NCBI GenBank assembly: GCA_008360975.2
Contig: CM039184.1
Location: 69,233,056 to 69,297,055, forward strand
Length of the DNA stretch: 64,000 nt
Reading direction: 5' to 3'
Source of the DNA: Lichenostomus cassidix
Lineage: Eukaryota; Chordata; Aves; Passeriformes; Meliphagidae
Part shown: one piece after another, positions 46,882 to 62,100 of the stretch
How positions within the stretch are numbered: the first letter of the stretch is position 1
Layout: every line of letters starts with the position of its first letter
Position numbers and translations under genes: made by a program
Notes under the pieces: model-generated
What the model was told of the DNA's origin: nothing
The model's input: the letters and a program-made list of their open reading frames with translations, nothing else
Database searches by the model: none

Positions 46882-49800
46882 CTGATTCACGGCTTTACAG
46901 TGCCTTAAAATCTGTTGTTTTGGATGTTTTAAAAGATTGCAGTTTTGGGAAGTATTTGGCATTTGAGCTTCTGTTTTAGAGCAGTATTAGGAAATCTGAC
47001 TCTTTAAGCCTTCCCTGTTACTTTTTTATGGCAAGTATGAGCAATTGGGAATATCATCTGCCAAATATACTTCTTAGATATTTGAAAATATTGAAGGAAC
47101 AAGAACTTTTTATGATTGCTACTGCTTAATATGTGTTGGAGAAATGGAATCAAGGCTAATATAGCCTATTAACAGAAATAAATACAAATTAATTGTCAAG
47201 CAGAATTTCCTGGTGGGTTTAATTGCAGTTGTGAATAAAATCTTCTGGTTTGCTTTGGGAGATTCTCTTCTTTAAGGTTTTGCAAAAAGCTAAGAAATGA
47301 AGTGTTGGAGCATGAATTATTCAAAATCAATATCAGGCTTCTCTGGAGACATATCCTTGAGAATGGAAAATTTGAAAGGTTAAATGTTTCTAAGGCTTTA
47401 AATGCAAAATTTCAGAATGATCAAGTGCCCATGTTTGAAGCTGTTGAACACATAAGGATGCCAGATTCATGAGGCTGCAACATCTGTTATTCATATAAGT
47501 CCTGTGTATGGATTCTGTAGGATGATTAACTGATTCTTCAAAAAAAAAAAAAAAAGGTACTATAGGCCAATATTCACACAAAAAATATGTTCACTTGCTC
47601 TGTACAAATGTGTAATGAGGAGGAAAAATCCCCACATAAAACTTGTTTCCAAAACTAGTTCTTGTGAAAGCCAGAACAAATGACATTGAGTATAAATTTT
47701 AAGCAAACCTTTTAATTACAAGGCAACCTGAATTTTGCAGTGCGTTGCTTTGGCTACACATAGGGCACACAGTGGTGACTTTTTAATTTTTTATTTTTTA
47801 ATTTTACATACTCTACATAAAAGAGCTTTTCATGCATACCTGTGAAAGTCCAACTTATTTCATTGTTTGGAATGCAGCCTATTGGATAATTTAAAATAGC
47901 AGTGCTATTAGACGAGATAGAGAGCTGTGTTTTGTCCTTGGTCCCAAATTTGAGATATTCCTGCACACCTTTGTACAGTTTGGTGTTTAGAGCATCCCCT
48001 AGGAGAGAAAAAGGGTAGGTGTGTTTGTTTTATGGTGTTGTGGCTTAATCATTGCTACTGTCACTGCATTAAATAAAGCCTAAAAAAGGCATGGGGAATG
48101 CCCAAACTGGGAGCTGGTCCCCCAGACTGACCATAGAGCACCACCTTCAATAGCATGATGTAATTATTGACATAACACAACTAAAAGGGAGTGTTTTTAA
48201 ACATACTTACTTTCTGATCCCTTTCAGAGTATTCAGGATTGTTTGAAGAGGTACTGAGAATAAAACTCAGCCACTGAAATTGTGTTATGTACACAATACT
48301 AATAGAGAAAGACAAGTCTACACCCTCACTGGAAAATTTCTAGGTGTTTACAAATAAAAAGTTTGAAAAATATTAGTAGATGAAATCTAGAGATCTAGGT
48401 TTCCAACAGAGGATTCCTTGTGCTTAATACAATTCTAATATGAGAAGGAAAAAAATTGACTTGCAAACTGGGAGGTCCACAGGCTTTTCCACTGCCTACT
48501 GCTTTCAGATATATCATAACTTCAGTGATTGGCAGGTACCAATGTGCTGATGCAGGGGAGTAACACCATCCCTGTTCTAAAAGTAAAAGCTCTAGAAAAA
48601 TAAAAATGCCAAGCATTAAATATTTTATTGGAATATACAATAATTATTATGATGCTGGTTCTGAGTCAAGTTCAGATTGGTGACTCCACAACAAGTCAGA
48701 TTACATATCAAGCTTTTCAAAAGACAGAGAAATATCCAAAACAATGAAATAGTCAGTTTGCTGTATTAACTTTTATGGGATGGGACATGTATTCACCAGG
48801 TCTAAAATAGACCTGAAAGGGACTTAGTCCTTAAAACTTCCATATCCAAGAGCAGTACCATTAAAGTCTATGGCAGAACACAGGCAGAGCATCAAAGACT
48901 GCATGGTCATGTAGTGAATTGCTTCTGTTGTAATTGAATAGCTGATACTGACCAGTGCCATGAGGGAAATGGCCAAAAATAGTTAAAATTATGTGCTTTA
49001 ATGGTTTTGGTTTTATACTCCAACTAAAAAGTTATAACCTGATTTAATAAGGTTATTTTATACATTTTTTTGGCTCTACTGATTACATAAGAATAACTCC
49101 CATGAGAGAATATTTGGATGCAGGGGAACTATATACTGCTTGTGGTGTAGCCAATTAGAGTCTTTATTAGAAATGAATGGCTGTGCCAAATTTTGGACAG
49201 TGAGTGGTATTTCAGTTCCCTTCTTAACTTTTAATGAGAGGTAAGTTCTGTTAAATTGGGCCCACAGCTGAGGTCATTAGGATTAATTCTGACTTCTCCT
49301 CCCATGTACAGCTATGAGCAGTCACTCTTTCCCCCAAAGTTCACTGATGATGCTCCATTTTGTACTGGTTTACATGCACATGCATTTCCCTCCCCCATGT
49401 TGTATGCAGAAAATCTAATTTAAATTGTTCTTTTTCAAATAGGGAGTTACACTGTAATGCTGTCTAATATTTCAGATTTATCTCTTCCCCTGTGCAAGTT
49501 ATGGTTAATGTTAGTTTTTTTATGATGAGCATTTATTGGTTTTACTTCTCATTTCCTTCATCCCTGTTAGAGAAGTTTAGTCTGTGAGGTGGAAGGGAAA
49601 GACATTGATAATTTTAATTAGTAGATGAGAAACATGTAAAAAGCTGGTTAAGGAAATAGAGTGAAAATTAAAAAAAAATACTTTTGGAGAAGAGTGAAAT
49701 ACTGACCTTGTTCAGTACATTAGGACTAAATGCCAAATCACTAATGTTCCCCATGTGATGCTTCTGATTTTAGCAAAACACTTCAGAAACAGTGGGGAGG

Positions 49801-49885
49801 GTGTTGGTTGGCCTTGGGGGAAAAGTTATGAACTCCTGCATTTTGAGAAATGTCTGTGCAAATGTCTGTCATTGTTCCCCCCTGC

Positions 49886-49905
49886 TTTGTTTGTTTGTTT
49901 GTTTG
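49886..49905. repeat. (TTTG)5 microsatellite
   Basis: Five perfect TTTG units in intron 1, preceded by CCCCCCTGC. Confidence 0.9.
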
Positions 49906-52900
49906 AAAGTACATTCTCAACTCCGTGGGAGTTATTTTCAGAATTTAACCAAACAGCAGGATTGAAAATTGGCTTGGGAGACAACTTTCCTTAGTTGCCT
50001 GTTAATTTTGTTTTGGCTAACAGGACCTCATGTGGTGCTGAGGAGTCCAAAAGTATCTTACACTGCAGTTCCCGTTTTGAGGATGTTGTCTTCATCCTCA
50101 CCTCACCTCACCCCCTTCCAGGCTGGTTGTGGGAGGTTCTTTCCTGGCTTGGAGTTGGAGGAATTGTTATATCCTGCAGCTGGTAACTATGAACTCCTTC
50201 CCAACGGTGGTGTTCCATTAAGCTGACACACCTTTTGCAAGTTCTTGCTTTGTCATCCTGCCACAAATAAGGATGACATTTGTGGAAAGTGTGTAGAGCA
50301 CACAGAAGTAGAAGAAAGCTGTGGGTTATCATTGGCAGCCTCCTGCTTTTCTTAAACATAGTTTCCATTAGCATGACCTCTGAAGGAGAAAGATGGGCTA
50401 GGGGCAAGGTGGTGAGCCTTGAGGTGTCTGAAAAGCTGGAGAGATACAGTAGGAAAGAAAGACAATAGAAAGTGAGCAGGCACAGCTGGAAGAAAATTGA
50501 ACGATGTAGGTTGGAGAAGGGACAGTCTAACATTAGAGGTAGAAATATGAATAAAAAAAGGAAAATATCACAAAATGATACGAGGTTATGATATAGTTCA
50601 TCTAAATAGGAAAGAAGGGAAGGGAAATGGAAGAAGAGAGAATAAAGCTGGAACAATATTTTCATGTTAGTGAATTTAATTGATTCATTTATGCTTTTTG
50701 CTGTTTCTCTGAGTTCTTTTTCAAAGATTTTGGAGCAAGAACAGCTCATTATTTTGAGACTTTGATTCACTGCCATTGCTACAAGCTTTGGGCTCTATAT
50801 TTCTGTATTTTGGAATATAATCTCTTATTTGAAATGAAAAATGAACATTAAAATAAGCAGACTCAAAAGAATGTCAGTGTGATTTGTTAAAAGATGTAAC
50901 TGTTGGGGTTTATTTTTCCAGGTTTTATTAGTGAGGCCAAAATAAAGCTAATTTTCCCTGGGAGTTGGTAATTTTAGGTGTCTGATTATTCTCCTCCTCT
51001 GCCTTTTTGAAAATAGAGCAAGTTTGGTGGATAGCAGCCCAGAGAAGGTCTTAGTTGTGACTCTTCCCATCATCCTGCAGATCTCTTTCTGTGTGCATGG
51101 TGTATCTTTCTACACTTAGGTAGACAGGGGTGTTCTTGGACATTAGAAAAGTAACCTTCTGTTATCTTCTGCTAAATCAAGACTTGGGCTAAGGAGTTTT
51201 CTTCTCTGTGACAATTATCAAACAATTTCTGAGTAATCACACATGTTAATTGGTTTGAACTCTAAAGTGTATTAAAATATTAATAAAACGAAGAGAAACT
51301 GTTATTTAGGATGCTAATTATGCTTCACAGGTGGGATCAGCAAAAAAAAGTTTAATTCTAATCTCAGGGAGCAGCTATTTCAAAACATAAGGGTTTTGCA
51401 ACTTCTCAAAAAAATCAGTTACATGTCCCTGCTTTCAATGAGTTGTAGTCACACTTGTGTTTTTGCTAATTGAGACTCATTTTGGTCATCAAGTTTAGTT
51501 ATTGCTATAATGCTGAGCTGATAGCTTGTGATTTTTTGGTAATGAGTCGATTAAGTTTTTGTGTGTTTCACTGTAGACAAAATAATACAATTCTTCAGTG
51601 AAAGACTATGCAATTATATGCTCTGTCTTTGAAACTTCAGTCCATTATACTTGAAAATATTTTTCAGACTGGCAAATATTAAAACTTGGCATTATAGCTT
51701 CAACAGTGAGAGCAATTAAAGGGTGAAAATTGGAGGTATGAATCATTTCCAGCAATTTGAGGAAAATGTTCCTTAGTGTTGAAAATATTACACTGTGGTA
51801 TGATTGCATAGAATGTTAAGTGATGGATACTTTCTTGAAAATGTGAGTTTCCTGACTTCAGGGTGGTGGGTCAAAACTTTCTGACTGGCAAAAATGACAT
51901 TTTATAGTGATCAGGTGTTTGTTGTCCCTCTTTACCCCTTCCTTTGTACTCTGCCTTCCCTTTTGATGGAGGCTGGTGAGAACTGTAGAAAAGCACATGT
52001 GCTGCATTGACTCAAATTTGCATCTGTTCCATTTCTGTAAGTATTGTCCAGCATTTGAAAAACAAGCAAAACAAAACCCAGATACAATTAAATGTAATCC
52101 AGCTTCCTTGCAGTCTTTGATTTTCCATGTTAAGGGATTGCTTGTCATTTCCCTTAATATCATTCCCACTGGATATTTCCCTTTTTTTGGTGGACTTTTA
52201 AACGGTTTTGAATATGGATGTAATCTCACTAATTCTAAATTAAATATTTCATTTCTGTAGGGAAATTTCTGCAGATGCAACTGACTGGTGTTTCCCACCT
52301 CTCCAGTTTTTCAGCTAGATAGGAAGTGTGAAGTGGCTTTCAAGTGAATGTTGGTGGAGGTTCTGTGGGGATATCCATAAGCTCTCAAATATTATGTTGG
52401 TTAATAGTTGAAAATTAAGAAGGGGTGTTGGTTTTCCTCCTAAATTATTTGGCCTCTAATATGAAGTATTATTGTAGTATTCTAATTAGAATTTTAATAT
52501 GGTCATTCAATGAATTTTTCATTTTTCTTATGGTAAAAAAACCCGAGGCCTCCAATATTTAGTCGAGGTGAAAGTAAAATCTCACTGTATTTAGAAGACC
52601 AGAAATAATCATGCTGCAGGACTTGTGGGAATTCCTGGAATAAAATACATACCTGAGGCCTGTCAGGTAAAAGAGGAGGTGAGAAGGGAGCATCAGGTTG
52701 CAGGGGAGCCCACCATGAGTGCTCTGGGGTCTCCTTGCACTGGCTCCATGAGTCAGAGTAGCCAGTCATCAGCCTCCAGAAAACGGGAGAGTTGATTAAA
52801 AGGGTAGGAAAACAGTGGAGTTTGTCAGTAATGGGTTGAAACCAAGATGTTTCATGTTTTGGGTAGGAAAACAGACCCTTGGAGTTCTAGGTTGTTATAA

Positions 52901-55900
52901 GTGTTGTGTTATCTGCTTGTTTTCAGGCTGACGTGTAAAATCTGGATGTAATTGCATGATGGATTTTTTTCCTTGACTATTTTCGGGTGATTTGGATGGT
53001 TTTACAAAATAAAAACAATTTTGAATTCCCAGGACTTTTGAGATTTCTCTCTCATCAAAAAAATTCCAGCCTTCCATTGAGAGTTTTTGGCTGAGCTAGT
53101 GGTCTCACTTTTCCCCTATCTCCAATTTAACAAGTTTTTTTTTCCTGCTTTTACTCTAGTTCCTTCCTGGAAAAGAAGGAAAGCATTGTGTGATCTGTAG
53201 AACGTGCTGCTTACTCTTTGGACACTTTATGTGTAACATACAGCATGTTATACATTGTATCTGCCTTTTTTATGACTAATTCACTTATATTACAATAAAT
53301 ACTAATAGCAAGCTAGCGTGAAATACAAACATGTAGTGGTGATGAAAACCATTTAATGATTAGGAGAGAAACATACTTATTGAGAATAAAAACCATGTCT
53401 AAAGACTCTAATGGTGACTTCTCGAAACACTAGCATGTTGTGGTATTTGCAGTGCTGTATGTCCTGTACAGTAGATACTGTTTAAAATTGCTTGGGAACT
53501 GGAGCTTGCAATTGTGAGCTTGGAATGTCCTGCAGATAATTAAGTTGTGGTCAGGCCTTACAAAAATAAAAAGTTCTCGAACTATGATTTTATAAACATG
53601 CTACAATAACATTTCTTTATATTTAACAGTTTCTTATAGAAAGCTGATACTCTCACAAGGCATTGACTAAAGGTAAAACATCAAGAAAGAAAAAATATTA
53701 AATTAAAACTTCACTTAGGATGTTGACAGTTGGCTTGTAATATTAAACAGATGTGTGTGTTCTTGGGATATTCTTCTTTCAGAACCTTGCTGCATGCTAG
53801 TTTTCAAGTGACAGCTACAAATTTTTGATTAATTTAAAATTCTGCTTTCTTCAGTTGTCTTTGTTATATATTATTTTCTTTGGGTCTATTCAGCTGGGCA
53901 GTGTGATGCCAGCTATTGTTTCTGCTGTGATATTCAAGGGAAAGCATTGCTTTGTATAGGCTTAAATTGAGGCATTCCTCATTCAACTGTATAGGAAAAT
54001 TATTACATATATGCAAAGATTCTGGGGTGTGATATTACCTTTGCATGTGTAAGCATGGCATTTGTTGGTTCTGGCTGTGGGTGTGGTAGGGCATAATTTG
54101 GCCTTTTTGGCTCCTAGTAAGTGTTGCACATCAAAGCCAATACCAAAATAAACGAACTGTTTTTATAAGATGTAAGTTTAATGAAACATAGAGGGAATTA
54201 TCAATTAAAGGGAAAGTGTATAGCAATATTAAAATGACAAAATGTTGTGTCCAGTTCTGATGTCAAGCTTTTTCAGAAGTATGGTAGTGGTGGTATGATG
54301 CTTTGTTGGATTTTGGTTGTTTTTTGGGGTTTTTTTTTGGTTAGTTGGTTGGTTGGTTTTTTTTTAAAGAAAGAGCCATAAAAATTATCTAAAATCTGAA
54401 AAATCTACCTTGTAGTGAGAAATCCTTTAAATTAATTTTGTTACAACACATGATCACAAGAAAAAAAGTCTCTGATTTCTTCATGGATCCTATGAAGAAG
54501 CAAAATAAGATACAGTGCTGCAAATAGTACACATTATTTGAGGTGATTCAGCTGGTCCTTGATTTGGTAGATTCTGCATCACTTGAAATCTCTTAAGTCA
54601 AGTGCATCTATTTCAAAATACACATGGTACTCAACAAGTAATGCAGGAGTTAATGCATAGAGATGGCTCCAGAATTCCTTTTTACATATGGGACACTGCT
54701 TTGTACCAAAGCAAGGAATTGGATACTGGTTTTCCAGATCTCAGACTACTGCTCCAGTGACCTGTGACTCTGATCAGCCTGACCTTGGACTGTGCAAATG
54801 GATGAATGTTCTCTCTTCCTTTCTAATAATAAATGAACTTATAGGAAACAAATCATGCTAAAGTATTTATTAAATAAAATAGCTGTATTAGACTTCACAG
54901 GATGCCTAGTCTACCACAGAAGTTTGTTGCTGTGAAGTAAGCAACTGCTTTTTAATATTTTTTTTAATTGTCAGATTTCTTCCTCACATATTTCAGGGGA
55001 TGAATGATGTACAAAGATGGTTAAATGATACTTTTTCAATTTTTTTTTTTTTAGGACTGAAGGGATCATTAACCAATATGAGGTGTCTGTTGATTAAATA
55101 GTGCCACATTGCTATAGTCTGCATACTGACTCAGTTTAATATCCATGAATTGGATAGCTTTCTTTTTTTTTTAAAGGCTGTGTAAAGACACACTGATACA
55201 ACATAATGTGAATGAGGCTAGCTTGTTTAAAGAATACACTTCATTTTTCTTGATGATGTTGTTTTCAGTTCCCAAAAATTTTAGCTCATTGCAGAATCCA
55301 TGAAAGTATAGATGGGAGATACCAAAAAGAGCTCAGATACTGTTTCTTATGATTTTGAATATGATATAAAGGACTGTACAGCAAATGCAGGAAAATACTC
55401 ATTAGAGACAGTGAAAATGTGAAGGAGAAGAAAAAAGAAAAAAATCAGAGTTAATTAGAGGGTCTGAAATGTGAAATACTGTGGCTTCTTATACTGTATT
55501 TATTTTCTGCTGTGTTACAGCATACAGAATGTGTGGTGCTATGGCCTGACTATTTCACTGCTTTACCATTTCTTCACAATTTATTGCCTAAAAAATTACA
55601 GTAGTTCCAGGAATAGTTTGTGGGTTCCCCCAATACACTTGAAGTAGTTCTTATAGTTTTATTTTGTAGGGAAAATAAGGCATGTGTATTTTTTGAAGGA
55701 AACTTTTTCTGTGTCTTGCAATGAAGGAGAAGTCTTTTCTATATGGCTCTTAAGTAAAGATTGAGACTTACTTTACTGAGTTAAGCATCTGCATCTCAAG
55801 TAAAGTCTAAGATGAGTATTATTTCAATTTTAAAGGAATACATTTAAAAACATCCATTAGAAATGTGGGGGGAGGAAGATAATGCAAGTATTAATGGATT

Positions 55901-56143
55901 TTATCTTTGAAGTAAAATTTCATACTTCTTTCAAAGACCACTTTAATTTGTTTATACATGGTTGCTACTGATGCTCTTACATTTAATAAATAGCTACTGT
56001 TGCAGAAATCCATTGTCTGTTTGCAGACATTTTATAGATTGAACTGTTTTGAACAAACTGATTTATATCAATCAATTCTTAAAATGCAGTGGAAGAAATT
56101 TCTTCTTTTGGTGAGACTTGTAAATTGTGGTGGCTGTGCAGCC

Positions 56144-56172
56144 TGATGATGAGGATGATGATGATGATGATA
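56144..56172. repeat. (GAT)n microsatellite
   Basis: GATGATGAG followed by six GAT units, ending at GATATC, in intron 1. The (ATC)n complement gives the run of isoleucines in a spurious minus-strand frame. Confidence 0.9.
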
Positions 56173-59100
56173 TCCTGTCTGAGCAGGCATACAAACAATT
56201 CTGTTATTAGAATGTGCCTTTCTGCTGGGGCAGAAAGACTTGGTCCCTTTTGTGGAGGACTTTGAAATAATATGAATAAAATATTACTCATGGAAATTAC
56301 ATGAGATAACATGCTTTTTCATTAGCCCACTTGGAGACAGAGGGAGATTATATTAACATAGTTCCAATTATCCGTATTACCGGTGCTCGAATACCAAGGC
56401 TCTGGCAGAAAAACTCTATAGATGTCTAGATATAGATCCTACAAAGATAACTTGTTTGACTGAGACTGTTGCCAGTGGGATATTGTTGTTGATTAAACAC
56501 AAATGTATATGGTAACAAAAAAATACATTCCTATTGGAATTTTATAAGCAAGAGGATTGTTGTAATACAAATAAACTGAAACTCCTGAATAGTAAGTTGT
56601 TTGGAATTAAGTTTCCTACCTCTTTTAAGACTACGAACTGAACTATTATATTGCCTTCTGATTGCATGGTGTATTTTCTGCTTTAAATTGCTATTACGGT
56701 AGCTCTGAGAGTCCCTAACTGAGAGCAGAGCTAGATTCCCTTTGCAGAGCATTTGAACTGTTAACTAAGCAAGACATTGAATGATGCAAGATGAAATCCT
56801 GGTTGTACTGAAACAGGCTGCAGAGTTATGGTTGATTTAATTGAAGAAAATACTTCGCAAAAAATTCATAGCCAAGTGAAAGTTTAATGCTCACTTATTG
56901 TTTGTTCCACCTTTTGAGTGAGAGTGAGGATGAAGGCTCAAATAAGAGATTATGGAAAGAGAAGTCTTCTTCAGTGTTCTTTAGGATTTTTTATTAAGAC
57001 ACATTTTTCATTTATTTGTTTTGCAGCAAATGAACTGATTTAGTTGAGACTATTCAAATATTGTTCATTTGAGTCCTAAGAGAGCATTCTCCAAATGAGA
57101 AGGTATTATGAGTAAGGACATTTCTAATTTGTGTTACTTATTTGTATTTTCAAAGATATGCTGCATCCTAAACCAAAATAATTCTGAAAATATTTATGCA
57201 TAAGAGTTGTTGGGTAAAACTTGCAATTTTCAGAAAAAATGTAGTTTTGAAACTTTCTCTGAGTTGTAGCAATTAACCTACATGCACATTTATAATTCTA
57301 GAAAATGGACAGCATATTACATTCAAAGACTGGATCTGATAGACTCAAATTGCTTAAAACATCAGTTATTGAAGATGTCCCCCTGGGACTTTGAGAAACT
57401 ATTTAACAGATGAAAGTACATTTTGAAAAGTTTGACCTTACAGGCAATCATAAAATGAATCAAAACAGTTCTTTCCTCCCCTGAAATGTACAGAGCCCAT
57501 CTGTATCTAATCCAGTAATTATAGACTGAGTTCAATTACCTTTTCAAACTTGGAGCAGACTGGAGACTAGGCAGTGAACAAACATAGGGTTTTGTCTAGA
57601 CCTCAATTGACCACAGTCTAAAACTTGAATTTATATCTAATTTTATTTTTAGTGTCGTTTGATAGTTTTTAAGGGATTTATTTTGCAACCTAGTTGCTAG
57701 ATCATGAAGGTTTTTATTTGTTGACTCTGTGTTTATGGTAACATTTTTTATTCCAGTGAAGTTAATAAAATGGCACCAAGTCCTGAAAGTTTACTGTATA
57801 AATAATTGTAAATTTTAAAAAAGGTGGATTAAACAGCTCTTTTGAATCTTTAATATTGCTACAATGAAATTATGGAAGAATCTGAAAAAAAAAAAGTAAT
57901 TTAATTTCTGTGTGCATATTAATATATTTAATATTCAGATTAAAACACCCTCTTCTGATGTTTTTTGCTCTCCGAAAAATATGCCCTAGGCTACCTGACT
58001 GCGGTATTACCAGCAGTTGACACAGATTAGAAACTATGCTGAAAATAGATTTGCAGCTATTTTATTAATGTCATTTAAAGCAAGCAAGCTATCCATTCAG
58101 CCATAGAAAGTGCTAAAGAATACATATACAGCCACAAGTCCTAGCAGTTAGTGTAAGTTATCATTTAGACCACCAAGTTGAAGCCCAGGCATCTTTTGAT
58201 ATTATCCCACAAGCAGAACAAACCACATCATATGCATCTTGCTGAGAGGAGTGTCGTGCTACGTTCACTGGGTGACATAACGTTTCCAACATGGTGTAGT
58301 TACTCCTTGTAGGACAGCTATGAGTAGTCTTCTCTTGACAGGAGTTCTTTGCTACAAAGCTCTGTGGTTTGCAGAAACCAGCGCAGTGCACAGGACTTGG
58401 CTTGTTACAGCAGTACTTTTTCTATCTCTTGGGTAGCAGTGGAGGAGCAATGAATAAGGGCAGAATAAATGCTTTATTTTTAACTTTTAATTGTGCAGTT
58501 ATGGAATGGTGTTTCTTGGCGAGTGAAGGCTATGATAATTAGTGTGTTTAGTTTAACTTACTTATTCTTAATAGTAATCAGTATTTTGTAGCAGTTGCTG
58601 TAATTAGTTAAGAATGTGGTTCATGATGACTTCCAAGTTAACACATACTTGATGAATAAGGCACACTGTTCCAATGAGTAGTAAATTTGACATGACAAGC
58701 AGGAGTCTTTTGATGTTTAATTGGCTTTCCTTGTAACACTTGAAGAAAAAAATGATCTAATGAATATTGCGTTGACTGTAAAGCTGAAGCCCAAGAGATT
58801 GCATGGAATGTATTTTGTCTCCATATTTTTTAAGCATGGGAAAAGCTCTCTTATATTTGTCTTTTGGGATTTTTTTGGGTGAGGGTTGTTTGGATGATTT
58901 GTTTGTTTGGTTTGGTTTTTTTAGTGTGTAGTAGTTTGCTGGATGAATGATACTGTTCTGAAGAGGTAATATGGAAATGTATACAATTATTTTCATAATC
59001 ATAATTTAAAAGCAAATTTTGTAATAATATATTACTAGGAAATGTAGTAGTATATAACATCAGTCAGGTTTGTTGTTCTGGTTTTTTTTTCACAAAAAGG

Positions 59101-62100
59101 AAGGACTGCCATGCACACAGAATTCGGGAAATCCAATTTTCAATTTCAGTCCTTCATCAAAATCCTATTTAAAAGAGCGTTGGGGAGTCCTTTTTTCTCC
59201 CCGCCTTAACTCCACATCAGGAGCCAAGAAGACCTTTCAGCTGTTGCTAATAGCAAATGTCATCATCTGTTGTAGAATCGTATTTGTATTAAAGTTTATG
59301 CTGCCATAGAATGTACCACCAGACTTTGCAATGGAAAGTAGGGATGGTTGGTGTAAGTTTCTGAATTTTTAATAATACTATGTTACAGCTTCATACTAAA
59401 AAGCTGCTATGACCAGGGTGTGGAATCTATTTCTTGTGCTCTGTTTCATTTTACAGGGATTCAGTATTGCCCAGAACTTCAGAACTGAAAGGATTTCAGA
59501 CCAACAGCTGAAATGAGTGTGTTCTGAGAGTAAACTAAGGCAGTACTTGTAGTCTGCAGGTTACCTGAAATGAGAAGTCTAGATTTAGCACTGTGTTTAC
59601 TCTGATGTGGATAATTTTAATTCTAAGGGGTAGTGACACTACTGACCCCAAATTCTAAGGCTACTAATGGTAACTTAAGAATAATGCCGGCTACAATAGA
59701 CAAAAGTTGAGTTACAGGAAAAAATGACTGTTTTGTAGTCTCTCTTAAGGCTCTTCATGACCACATCAAGTGTTTTTCCCAAGTGAAGGTTGGTTGGTTC
59801 AGTTCCACCTCTTTGCTCATTAGAAAAAGGTCTTTGTTTGGTGACTGTTGTAAGAAACTCCTATTAGTTAATTTTCAGTTTCATTCTGACACAGCCTAAT
59901 AGGTTTTATGCTGTGTGCCTTGCATACGTTGTATTTGTAGTGTAAGATAAAAACAGTCAGTATTAAAAAAAACAACTGTATTTTCAGTTTAATGGAAAGA
60001 GAAATTTTAAAAGTGAAAGCATTTGTCCTTTGTGCTTCAGTGGATATTTGTGTGTTGTCTGTTTTCAAAGCAGATCACTTGAGTCAGCTCCTATAATTGT
60101 ACATGTCCACTGCCTCCGAGCAGGCGCTCCAAACCCGGCGGAGAGCATGCATCTTTTAGCTGCCTCTCTTCAAGAAAATTCATTGTATTTCCATTGTAAG
60201 ATCATTTTTAAATCTAAAGGGAATATTAACTGTGTTATAATCCCTGGAATTGACTTTGGAAAAAAATTGAGGTTCTTCTGGAGTCACCTCATTTTCTCCT
60301 GTTTCACTTATTTGAAAGAAGTAACTTCCTTTTGCCTTCATTTGTTCCTTCCAACTCTTACTTTTTTGACATGTGCTTTTCTTTCTGGTTCTGTGTATTA
60401 TATTTTGTCATAGGTTTCTGTTGAAATCTATCGTAATTTTAGTGTCACCGATTTCTTATTGTTGGTATTTTCTTCTTCATTTTCACTTCATTTGATTCCT
60501 CTGTTACTATATTTATTTCCTCATTTTTGGCTGATATTCTGTACATTGCTGAATTAGTAGACACTTGTTTATTTGAGAGGTAAGAAACTGTTAACTACAA
60601 GAAGGTTAATTTGGTTGCCCATAAATATCTAGTCAGTTGTTTCACTTTCTGCAGCAGAAGGGAGGCTTGTTCCTCTTGTTGCTATCTCTTTTGCTGTATA
60701 AGAGAGAGGAATTCAAAGCGCCATCTGTGTGAAGCCTAACCTTCATAAATAATTTTTCCTTTTTTCTCCTGTCTTGTCCAGCTCATGTTTTTTGGACTTC
60801 TTCCTTTTCTTGACTCCATTTGTGTCATTAATTAGTATTATAAATGTCTACTAATTAAGCAATAAAAAATTGCATGCAGTCATAAAACCTATGCTTTTTG
60901 AAAACTTTCTAAAGTGCAAATTTCTCAAATAATTTTAAATAAAATAAAAATTATGTTGAGTTACTTAAGCTACATAAGAAGTCACAGTACAGCTATTTTG
61001 ATACAGTGCAACGAGATAGAACTAAACAAAGTTGTGTGAGTAAAACTTTCTATTTAGACAACGTGTTTTATTTTCCTTCTCTTTATTTTTCTATTCTTAC
61101 TCATTTTTGTCTTTTCCATGCTTATTGATGCTGCAGTCAGACAGACACTTGAGTTACTTATGCAGGAGCAATGTTAGAATTGCTCTGTAGGGGACTGAAC
61201 ATTCAGGACAAAAAAAAAAAAAACACCTTCAAACTGGTTTAGATATCCTGGCTTTAAGCATCTGCACTGCTGCTATACAGTGTGTTCAACAATATGCTTT
61301 TCCTTTGATATGACCTTAGAGCTACAGGCATTTGAAATTGTGTATTTCTGTGGGGGAAAATTGCAATTTTGGAATGCTCTGGTTCTAATGCTGATGTGCC
61401 AAGGAGTAGAACATGCTATTAAAACATGAGGTCAGGTTAACCCTCTCCTTGCTAGCATATGTATAGCATGCAGTGTTTTGTTTAGGCTATTTTGAACGCT
61501 TTCAAGGAGAATATTTTACATCCTAAGAGATTGAATAATTAATTTGGGGGTTTGTTTCTTTCCCCATTAAGTATGTCGTTTGGTCTTTTTTGGTTTTGTT
61601 TTGGTTTATTACCTTAAATAAGGGTCCCATTTTTCCAATACATGCTAGCTCTTGGGTCTCTGATATCTGTCTCTCATTTGCACTGAAATTATAATTAATG
61701 CTTTAGCTTGGGTGTACCTTATTTTTCATGGTTTTTTCACTCTTTACCTCATACCATTCCTTTCTGCTTCTATTTTTATTCCCTCTTCCATCTTCAATTC
61801 TTCCTTTCCTTCACTTTTCGATGTTTCTCTTATTTTTTCACCCCTGTGCCACAATGAGCTCTGCCAGCTCCTGTTCCGTCTACTCATACAGTCAGATATC
61901 TGCTTGACATTTACCAGTTAATCTTGACCAGTCTCTGTATGGTAAATTCTGTTGCCAGCATTAAGTTTTCATGTTCTAATTGTAATTCATAGCCTTAACA
62001 TTTTCATCTTAAAGTTGCCAGTGAGATAACTCCTCAGCAGGGAGGTACTTCATGTTTACCTTTCTCTCTTCCCAAGTTCATGCCAGTGCATGAGCAGAAT

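Noticed and set aside
51858..52298. 146-codon minus-strand frame in intron 1
   Set aside because: No known domain and no splice or promoter signals; chance length is plausible in this amount of sequence.
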